Assembly: GCA_903813345.2 (NCBI GenBank)
Contig: CAIIXF020000010.1
Coordinates: 7,245,169-7,309,168 of the forward strand
Direction: 5' to 3'
Length of the DNA: 64,000 nucleotides
Source: Owenia fusiformis
Taxonomy: Eukaryota; Annelida; Polychaeta; Sabellida; Oweniidae
A model generated the notes under the pieces. It saw nothing but the letters and a program-made list of their open reading frames with translations, made no database searches and was not told the DNA's origin. The position numbers and the translations under genes are program-made. Below are positions 44,501 to 56,500 of the stretch, in pieces. The stretch's first letter is position 1, and each line of letters starts with the position of its first letter.

Positions 44501-47500
44501 GGTTATTGATTTCACATTTATACCTTAATATTGTACTTATTTAACTTAACATTTGGTCCATCTTAAATTCTTAAATGTGTCTTAGATGTACATGTATTTT
44601 GTACTTACGCGAACATCTGCATACACATGTCTTTCTCAATAAGCTGTTGTGATTTCTCTAGCAAGCCTGGGGTTACAGTGGCATCTATGCTTGGCTAGAT
44701 GGAATATAAATATTTTATTTATTTATTCTTTAAGTACATTCACACCCCTTGGGGTCAAGTACATGTACAAAAATTATAACAATTATAAAGGAAGGAAAAA
44801 AAGACATTTACATGTAAAAAACTACATAACTATTAATATTACTATTAATGATGATGATGCATTGGTGCATATAAACATGTACATTTCAACACTGTCAATT
44901 TTTGAAATATGAAATACCTGTTTACAACGCAGTTTGATTATTTTCTTTGAAATGTATTTTGTATGAAAATGAAGACTCAAATTACAAGTGATTATGATGA
45001 CAAAATATAATTTATAATAGGACTATCATTAAAATGACAAAATATGTGCTATTAAGTTACTGTAAATGGTGCAAAAATTAACAGTTGTTACAGACACCAA
45101 TTTATTACTTCTTGGTATTACTATTAAGAATCGGTCATTACTGAAAAGATGTCACTACCTGTGTCTGACTACCTCCCCGCCTCCTGACTGGCGTGCTGCC
45201 TGGAGTGTGGCTCTGAATCTCGTTCTCTAAGTGGTTAAAGATGGCGTGGATGTAGCCCGCAATTATCATCTAAAATTAAAAGTATAAAACAATTTTCACA
45301 CCAATTATGTTAATATGAAAATTTATAAAACTAAGAAGAGTTCGAATTAATAAAAAAGACATGATGAACAATATAGTAATATGACATATTTTTAAGAAAC
45401 ATTTATAAACCAAAGATTGACAATATTATGACAATGTAGGTGTTATTATCATTATATGGGCTAAAATCAATCTTTTTGTACCACAGTTTGTTTGGTAACA
45501 TGGTTTTGAGACTAAAATTCCAAAATAAATCTTTTAGATTTCATCAAGTGTACAGCATGTACAGGGTGGTCCAAAAAAATGGGACACTCATATTTCAAAA
45601 ATAAATATTGATTTTCTTGATGAAAACATGTCATATTATATACCAATGGATAGACATTATAATAAATTTGAACTTTTAATATACCAAATAAAAGATGAGT
45701 AAATTCCCTATCCATTGGTATATAAAATGACATGTTTTCATCTAGAAAATCAATATTTATTTTTGAAATGAGTGTCCCATTTTTTCTCGGACCACCCTGT
45801 ACTTATCACATCACACATTTCTACTTATCTGACTTACATTAAAGTGTGTCTGACAGGCAGCTGCCTCGGGTAAAAACTTCACCAGGTTCCAGTTCATCTC
45901 TATCTCAGGCTGAAAAGGTATAAAACACAATGACAATCTCATGATTTCAATTCATGCACAAATTAAAAAAATCATGATTTTCTTGCCTCTTGATGCTTCA
46001 TAAAATGACCACTATAACAGTTGTCTATGTCTATAATCTGCAAAAGGCTAATAAGCCCATATAAAGCAGATATATAAAATTGAAAGGAACCTTCCTGGTT
46101 GGCCCCTGTAACCCCCTAGGAAGTCCCTTTATGTTGAAATACACTGGGGTGACTGTCAGGCTACCGCGTTGACAGCTCCCCTCTTTACCAGTAGTGCAGG
46201 CCTATTGCTTTGCACTGGGGACCTTTTACATTAAAACATAGATCTATATTAAAAACACACCTTCCTTCAAAGTTTTCTTCTGGTTCATTGAGATAAAGAT
46301 AAGACTGAAAAGTGCATATTACACGTTCAATCCAGAATCTAAACGTGGCTTTTAAAGATGCATCAGATCTTTCAATGCACTTTCATGCATATTTGGAAAA
46401 TAACTCAATAGGGAAGGTGTTAGACCAAACAATTGTCTCGAAAGCCAGAAAAGGTATGTTTTTGACCAATTTTCTGTTGTCAACCAATTTTCAAATGACA
46501 ATATGGCTTTGGTGTGATGAAGGATGGCAAACACTGTTAATTATTTAGAAATTCAACCTATTTGGTGAATGGAGATATAGCTGTGATAATTAATAAATCT
46601 TAAAAAGTAAATCTGGCCCTCACATCATCTTCACTGTCAGACTGGTCCAAAGTTTCTTCTCTTTCAGGGGTGTTAGGTTGTTCTTCATCACTATCCTCAC
46701 CTCCCTCTCTGCCGGTCAATCCATTTCGTGGTGTTGGAATCTTGGCTCTTACACCTCCAAAGTTAGCCTGGACACACAAAGAATTATAACATATAGCCAT
46801 TTAGTGAATTTCTGTTTTGTGACTTTGGGCCTAAACATATTTTGACCTGGTATGATTTTAAGTTTGTTATTTGATTCTGAAATACATCAGATATTTTACT
46901 TCAGGTTAAACAAGAACCTACCGGGTCAAGCCAGAGAAGCAGCTGCCAGTTGCTGCTATAAGTAATATCTATCATATGATAAAGCTCTTTCGCCCGTATG
47001 GTGTTTGTGATATACTCAACATAAGCCAAAGCATCAATGAGTTGACGTTTCTTGGTGCAGATGATCATGCGGCTGAAGTTAGCATGGACAATCGTAGAGC
47101 CAAGTCTTTTGAACTCAGCAACCAACTAAAAATAAAGTAGAAATTTCAATACAATGGGAGGTATTTTAAATAGAAATTTGCATAATTCTCTCTTAACAAG
47201 ATGTCCACTTATGGAAGAAGCAAACTTCTTGATTTTAGTCAGACCTGGCCTTAACGAAGAGATTACAAGGCCTTAACATGCAAAATGTCACCACCTGCCA
47301 TTTGTTACAGACAGCAAACACCAACTGCCAAAGACCATCCACAAAGATAATAACAATATATCCCACTTCTGGTGGTGACATAAAATAGTACTTAAAACAC
47401 ACTTTTCCTGCCTGGTGGTAAGATTCATTGAGGAAATAAATATACTCTTCACATGCATAATTTTTTTAAATAGCTTAAATTCCAGCAACTCTATAAACTA

Positions 47501-50500
47501 TACATATTTGGATTTCAGTGATCCTGCAAATAATATCAACTGTACAAGATATGTTTTTGAATTCATCATAGTTTTACCTGCATGAATAATTTCTTCATCA
47601 TGTTGTGAAGAGTTCTCCTAAGGGCTGGGTCATACAACAGAGAGGCTGGGGACGTCAACCATCTAAATAACAACATCTCATAGTTGGTTCCTTTGGCATG
47701 ATATTGTACATATTATAGAGGTTGCAAAACTAATTTTCCCATTCATTTCTTCATGCCTTCATGATTCTGGTATATTTGTTAGTAAGGCAGAGCAGGGGAA
47801 AAGATTCAATTTTTTCAAGATGTTTGAATCAATTATGTTTTATGACAGTATTTTGAATCAATTATGTAATTCTGGGTTTTTCTCTTTTTTGACAATAGAT
47901 TTAGAATCTTAAGCTTTTTAGTGGGTATATTATCATGACTTAACAATATAATGTACATGTAAACTATTTACCTGTAAAAATGAATGACTTGATGGTCTGC
48001 AAATACATTCTGGTAATTTGTGATATCCCTGATCCAACCATGAACCATGCTCTTCATTATCCTGGAACATAAAATATTAAAAGATTCTTCATCCTAGCAA
48101 GTAAATCAATTCTCTTAATATTCTAATCCTTACAATAGTCATGAGATGGAGAAAGGTTAAAAAAATCTGAAATTGGAAACATACGAAGAATATAGTAACT
48201 AAATGTGTTTGCATAAATGGTGGTCTCATAAGGACTGGTCTTGCCTACTAATCACAGAACATGAACACAGGTAATTACCAGACCTCAACATACCATGAGA
48301 ATTTTAGGGACCACATTGAGGTGATCATTTGGCCGAGTGCGCTAATACATATAGCCCTGTGCCTTAGCTATGATACTCTGTCAAAACTCTTCATGAGGTA
48401 TTGTGAGTAGCCGTAGATAAGTGAGCCAAAATATATGAGCAACATTATTACATTATATTGACTGAATACCTGAAAGTGACAGCACAGAGTGCAGTTTCAT
48501 CATAACTTGTCAACATTGTTGCTGCCCCTTGTCCTTGGAGCATGTCTTGTATGTACGTCTGCGGGTTGTCAAAGCTAACTGCACTTGCTCCCTCTATATC
48601 ATTCACATGGCCTGACTGTAACGCAAAGGAACATCAATTTAACACATATATTACTACTTTACTATTGCTAGGCTAAATGATAAATGATTCTGAGATAAAG
48701 TGATTGAAAAATGTAAAATGTAAGATCTCTTTGGACTTTTTCATTGATTTATCATCATTTTGGCTGATAGTGTTTTGTAAAGGAGGGCTACATCGGAAAC
48801 TAGAGTTAATTTTCATTTATAGAGGTAAGGGTGCTACAGTCCTTTGGCGTGCATTAATACCTCAGTCACATTTGTTCTATGGCAACCATATGGCGACCAT
48901 AGCTTCCCAAAATCGTGAGAAATATGCAGCATAAATATAGGGATAAGCAGTACAATGTAGATATTCAAATGTGACTGAGGATTAATATTATGGTGTGTTT
49001 TCTTGCCTCAAGCAGAGTGTTCACTGCTATACTGGCCAGATCTAACTTAACACATATAGTAGAATAGCACCCTTCATTGTTGATTTCAAGTGATGTATTC
49101 TCTTACCTCAAGCAGAGTGTTCACTGCTATACTGGCCAGATCTAACTCAACAAATATAGTAGAATAGCACCCTTTATTGTTGATTTCAAGTGATGTATTC
49201 TCTTACCTCAAGCAGAGTGTTCACTGCTATACTGGCCAGATCTAACTCAACACATATAGTAGAATAGCATCCTTCATTGTTGATTTCAAGTGATGTATTC
49301 TCTTACCTCAAGCAGAGTGTTCACTGCTATACTGGCCAGATCTAACTCAACACATATAGTAGAATAGCATCCTTCATTGTTGATTTCAAGTGATGTATTC
49401 TCTTACCTCAAGCAGAGTGTTCACTGCTATACTGGCCAGATCTAACTCAACACATATAGTAGAATAGCATCCTTCATTGTTGATTTCAAGTGATGTATTC
49501 TCTTACCTCAAGCAGAGTGTTCACTGCTATACTGGCCAGATCTAACTCAACACATATAGTAGAATAGCATCCTTCATTGTTGATTTCAAGTGATGTATTC
49601 TCTTACCTCAAGCAGAGTGTTCACTGCTATACTGGCCAGATCTAACTCAACACATATAGTAGAATAGCACCCTTCATTGTTGATTTCAAGTGATGTATTC
49701 TCTTACCTCAAGCAGAGTGTTCACTGCTATACTGGCCAGATCTAACTCAACACATATAGTAGAATAGCACCCTTCATTGTTGATTTCAAGTGATGTGTTG
49801 TCTTACCTCAAGCAGAGTGTTCACTGCTATACTGGCCAGATCTTACTCAACACATATAGTAGAATAGCATCCTTCATTGTTGATTTCAAGTGATGTATTC
49901 TCTTACCTCAAGCAGAGTGTTCACTGCTATACTGGCCAGATCTAACTCAACACATATAGTAGAATAGCATCCTTCATTGTTGATTTCAAGTGATGTATTC
50001 TCTTACCTCAAGCAGAGTGTTCACTGCTATACTGGCCAGATCTAACTCAACACATATAGTAGAATAGCACCCTTCATTGTTGATTTCAAGTGATGTGTTC
50101 TCTTACCTCAAGCAGAGTGTTCACTGCTATACTGGCCAGATCTAACTCAACAAATATAGTAGAATAGCATCCTTCATTGTTGATTTCAAGTGATGTATTC
50201 TCTTACCTCAAGCAGAGTGTTCACTGCTATACTGGCCAGATCTAACTCAACACATATAGTAGAATAGCATCCTTCATTGTTGATTTCAAGTGATGTATTC
50301 TCTTACCTCAAGCAGAGTGTTCACTGCTATACTGGCCAGATCTAACTCAACACATATAGTAGAATAGCACCCTTTATTGTTGATTTCAAGTGATGTGTTT
50401 TCTTACCTCAAGCAGAGTGTTCACTGCTATACTGGCCAGATCTAACTCAACACATATAGTAGAATAGCATCCTTCATTGTTGATTTCAAGTGATGTGTTC

Positions 50501-53500
50501 TCTTACCTCAAGCAGAGTGTTCACTGCTATACTGGCCAGATCTAACTCAACACATATAGTAGAATAGCATCCTTCATTGTTGATTTCAAGTGATGTGTTC
50601 TCTTACCTCAAGCAGAGTGTTCACTGCTATACTGGCCAGATCTAACTTAACAAATATAGTAGAATAGCACCCTTCATTGTTGATTTCAAGTGATGTATTC
50701 TCTTACCTCAAGCAGAGTGTTCACTGCTATACTGGCCAGATCTAACTCAACAAATATAGTAGAATAGCATCCTTCATTGTTGATTTCAAGTGATGTATTC
50801 TCTTACCTCAAGCAGAGTGTTCACTGCTATACTGGCCAGATCTAACTCAACAAATATAGTAGAATAGCACCCTTCATTGTTGATTTCAAGTGATGTATTC
50901 TCTTACCTCAAGCAGAGTGTTCACTGCTATACTGGCCAGATCTAACTCAACACATATAGTAGAATAGCATCCTTCATTGTTGATTTCAAGTGATGTATTC
51001 TCTTACCTCAAGCAGAGTGTTCACTGCTATACTGGCCAGATCTAACTCAACACATATAGTAGAATAGCACCCTTCATTGTTGATTTCAAGTGATGTATTC
51101 TCTTACCTCAAGCAGAGTGTTCACTGCTATACTGGCCAGATCTAACTCAACAAATATAGTAGAATAGCATCCTTCATTGTTGATTTCAAGTGATGTATTC
51201 TCTTACCTCAAGCAGAGTGTTCACTGCTATACTGGCCAGATCTAACTCAACACATATAGTAGAATAGCACCCTTCATTGTTGATTTCAAGTGATGTATTC
51301 TCTTACCTCAAGCAGAGTGTTCACTTCTATACTGGCCAGATCTAACTCAACAAATATAGTAGAATAGCATCCTTCATTGCTGATTTCAAGTGATGTATTC
51401 TCTTACCTCAAGCAGAGTGTTCACTGCTATACTGGCCAGATCTAACTCAACACATATAGTAGAATAGCACCCTTCATTGTTGATTTCAAGTGATGTATTC
51501 TCTTACCTCAAGCAGAGTGTTCACTGCTATACTGGCCAGATCTAACTCAACACATATAGTAGAATAGCATCCTTCATTGTTGATTTCAAGTGATGTATTC
51601 TCTTACCTCAAGCAGAGTGTTCACTGCTATACTGGCCAGATCTAACTCAACACATATAGTAGAATAGCACCCTTCATTGTTGATTTCAAGTGATGTATTC
51701 TCTTACCTCAAGCAGAGTGTTCACTGCTATACTGGCCAGATCTAACTCAACACATATAGTAGAATAGCATCCTTCATTGTTGATTTCAAGTGATGTGTTC
51801 TCTTACCTCAAGCAGAGTGTTCACTGCTATACTGGCCAGATCTAACTCAACAAATATAGTAGAATAGCATCCTTCATTGTTGATTTCAAGTGATGTGTTC
51901 TCTTACCTCAAGCAGAGTGTTCACTGCTATACTGGCCAGATCTAACTCAACACATATAGTAGAATAGCACCCTTCATTGTTGATTTCAAGTGATGTATTC
52001 TCTTACCTCAAGCAGAGTGTTCACTGCTATACTGGCCAGATCTAACTCAACACATATAGTAGAATAGCACCCTTCATTGTTGATTTCAAGTGATGTATTC
52101 TCTTACCTCAAGCAGAGTGTTCACTTCTATACTGGCCAGATCTAACTCAACACATATAGTAGAATAGCATCCTTCATTGTTGATTTCAAGTGATGTATTC
52201 TCTTACCTCAAGCAGAGTGTTCACTTCTATACTGGCCAGATCTAACTCAACAAATATAGTAGAATAGCATCCTTCATTGTTGATTTCAAGTGATGTATTC
52301 TCTTACCTCAAGCAGAGTGTTCACTGCTATACTGGCCAGATCTAACTCAACAAATATAGTAGAATAGCATCCTTCATTGTTGATTTCAAGTGATGTATTC
52401 TCTTACCTCAAGCAGAGTGTTCACTTCTATACTGGCCAGATCTAACTCAACAAATATAGTAGAATAGCATCCTTCATTGTTGATTTCAAGTGATGTATTC
52501 TCTTACCTCAAGCAGAGTGTTCACTGCTATACTGGCCAGATCTAACTCAACACATATAGTAGAATAGCACCCTTCATTGTTGATTTCAAGTGATGTATTC
52601 TCTTACCTCAAGCAGAGTGTTCACTGCTATACTGGCCAGATCTAACTCAACACATATAGTAGAATAGCATCCTTCATTGTTGATTTCAAGTGATGTATTC
52701 TCTTACCTCAAGCAGAGTGTTCACTGCTATACTGGCCAGATCTAACTCAACACATATAGTAGAATAGCACCCTTCATTGTTGATTTCAAGTGATGTATTC
52801 TCTTACCTCAAGCAGAGTGTTCACTGCTATACTGGCCAGATCTAACTCAACACATATAGTAGAATAGCACCCTTCATTGTTGATTTCAAGTGATGTATTC
52901 TCTTACCTCAAGCAGAGTGTTCACTGCTATACTGGCCAGATCTAACTCAACAAATATAGTAGAATAGCATCCTTCATTCTTGAATTCAAGTGATGTGTTT
53001 TCTTACCTCAAGCAGAGTGTTCACTGCTATACTGGCCAGATCTAACTCAACAAATATAGTAGAATAGCATCCTTCATTGTTGATTTCAAGTGATGTATTC
53101 TCTTACCTCAAGCAGAGTGTTCACTGCTATACTGGCCAGATCTAACTCAACAAATATAGTAGAATAGCATCCTTCATTGTTGATTTCAAGTGATGTATTC
53201 TCTTACCTCAAGCAGAGTGTTCACTGCTATACTGGCCAGATCTAACTCAACAAATATAGTAGAATAGCATCCTTCATTGTTGATTTCAAGTGATGTATTC
53301 TCTTACCTCAAGCAGAGTGTTCACTGCTATACTGGCCAGATCTAACTCAACACATATAGTAGAATAGCACCCTTCATTGTTGATTTCAAGTGATGTATTC
53401 TCTTACCTCAAGCAGAGTGTTCACTTCTATACTGGCCAGATCTAACTCAACACATATAGTAGAATAGCACCCTTCATTGTTGATTTCAAGTGATGTGTTC

Positions 53501-56500
53501 TCTTACCTCAAGCAGAGTGTTCACTGCTATACTGGCCAGATCTAACTCAACAAATATAGTAGAATAGCATCCTTCATTGTTGATTTCAAGTGATGTATTC
53601 TCTTACCTCAAGCAGAGTGTTCACTGCTATACTGGCCAGATCTAACTCAACACATATAGTAGAATAGCACCCTTCATTGTTGATTTCAAGTGATGTATTC
53701 TCTTACCTCAAGCAGAGTGTTCACTGCTATACTGGCCAGATCTAACTCAACACATATAGTAGAATAGCACCCTTCATTGTTGATTTCAAGTGATGTATTC
53801 TCTTACCTCAAGCAGAGTGTTCACTGCTATACTGGCCAGATCTAACTCAACACATATAGTAGAATAGCACCCTTCATTGTTGATTTCAAGTGATGTGTTC
53901 TCTTACCTCAAGCAGAGTGTTCACTGCTATACTGGCCAGATCTAACTCAACACATATAGTAGAATAGCACCCTTCATTGTTGATTTCAAGTGATGTATTC
54001 TCTTACCTCAAGCAGAGTGTTCACTGCTATACTGGCCAGATCTAACTCAACACATATAGTAGAATAGCACCCTTCATTGTTGATTTCAAGTGATGTATTC
54101 TCTTACCTCAAGCAGAGTGTTCACTGCTATACTGGCCAGATCTAACTCAACACATATAGTAGAATAGCACCCTTCATTGTTGATTTCAAGTGATGTATTC
54201 TCTTACCTCAAGCAGAGTGTTCACTGCTATACTGGCCAGATCTAACTCAACACATATAGTAGAATAGCACCCGTCATTGTTGATTTCAAGTGATGTATTC
54301 TCTTACCTCAAGCAGAGTGTTCACTGCTATACTGGCCAGATCTAACTCAACACATATAGTAGAATAGCATCCTTCATTGTTGATTTCAAGTGATGTATTC
54401 TCTTACCTCAAGCAGAGTGTTCACTGCTATACTGGCCAGATCTAACTCAACAAATATAGTAGAATAGCACCCTTCATTGTTGATTTCAAGTGATGTATTC
54501 TCTTACCTCAAGCAGAGTGTTCACTGCTATACTGGCCAGATCTAACTCAACAAATATAGTAGAATAGCATCCTTCATTGTTGATTTCAAGTGATGTATTC
54601 TCTTACCTCAAGCAGAGTGTTCACTGCTATACTGGCCAGATCTAACTCAACACATATAGTAGAATAGCATCCTTCATTGTTGATTTCAAGTGATGTGTTC
54701 TCTTACCTCAAGCAGAGTGTTCACTGCTATACTGGCCAGATCTAACTCAACACATATAGTAGAATAGCATCCTTCATTGTTGATTTCAAGTGATGTGTTC
54801 TCTTACCTCAAGCAGAGTGTTCACTGCTATACTGGCCAGATCTAACTCAACACATATAGTAGAATAGCATCCTTCATTGTTGATTTCAAGTGATGTATTC
54901 TCTTACCTCAAGCAGAGTGTTCACTTCTATACTGGCCAGATCTAACTCAACACATATAGTAGAATAGCACCCTTCATTGTTGATTTCAAGTGATGTATTC
55001 TCTTACCTCAAGCAGAGTGTTCACTGCTATACTGGCCAGATCTAACTCAACACATATAGTAGAATAGCACCCTTCATTGTTGATTTCAAGTGATGTATTC
55101 TCTTACCTCAAGCAGAGTGTTCACTGCTATACTGGCCAGATCTAACTCAACACATATAGTAGAATAGCACCCTTCATTGTTGATTTTAAGTGATGTATTC
55201 TCTTACCTCAAGCAGAGTGTTCACTTCTATACTGGCCAGATCTAACTCAACAAATATAGTAGAATAGCATCCTTCATTGTTGATTTCAAGTGATGTATTC
55301 TCTTACCTCAAGCAGAGTGTTCACTGCTATACTGGCCAGATCTAACTCAACACATATAGTAGAATAGCATCCTTCATTGTTGATTTCAAGTGATGTATTC
55401 TCTTACCTCAAGCAGAGTGTTCACTGCTATACTGGCCAGATCTAACTCAACACATATAGTAGAATAGCATCCTTCATTGTTGATTTCAAGTGATGTATTC
55501 TCTTACCTCAAGCAGAGTGTTCACTGCTATACTGGCCAGATCTAACTCAACACATATAGTAGAATAGCACCCTTCATTGTTGATTTCAAGTGATGTATTC
55601 TCTTACCTCAAGCAGAGTGTTCACTGCTATACTGGCCAGATCTAACTCAACAAATATAGTAGAATAGCACCCTTCATTGTTGATTTCAAGTGATGTATTC
55701 TCTTACCTCAAGCAGAGTGTTCACTGCTATACTGGCCAGATCTAACTCAACACATATAGTAGAATAGCACCCTTCATTGTTGATTTCAAGTGATGTATTC
55801 TCTTACCCCAAGCAGAGTGTTCACTTCTATACTGGCCAGATCTAACTCAACACATATAGTAGAATAGCATCCTTCATTGTTGATTTCAAGTGATGTATTC
55901 TCTTACCTCAAGCAGAGTGTTCACTTCTATACTGGCCAGATCTAACTCAACAAATATAGTAGAATAGCATCCTTCATTGTTGATTTCAAGTGATGTATTC
56001 TCTTACCTCAAGCAGAGTGTTCACTTCTATACTGGCCAGATCTAACTCAACACATATAGTAGAATAGCACCCTTCATTGTTGATTTCAAGTGATGTATTC
56101 TCTTACCTCAAGCAGAGTGTTCACTGCTATACTGGCCAGATCTAACTCAACAAATATAGTAGAATAGCATCCTTCATTGTTGATTTCAAGTGATGTATTC
56201 TCTTACCTCAAGCAGAGTGTTCACTTCTATACTGGCCAGATCTAAATCAACAAATATAGTAGAATAGCATCCTTCATTGTTGATTTCAAGTGATGTATTC
56301 TCTTACCTCAAGCAGAGTGTTCACTGCTATACTGGCCAGATCTAACTCAACACATATAGTAGAATAGCACCCTTCATTGTTGATTTCAAGTGATGTATTC
56401 TCTTACCTCAAGCAGAGTGTTCACTGCTATACTGGCCAGATCTAACTCAACACATATAGTAGAATAGCACCCTTCATTGTTGATTTCAAGTGATGTATTC

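Noticed and set aside
48330-48350. TTGGCCGAGTGCGCTAA resembling the A box of tRNA-Ser/Leu
   Set aside because: No B box or paired acceptor stem follows within 90 bp; it lies in a POLE intron.
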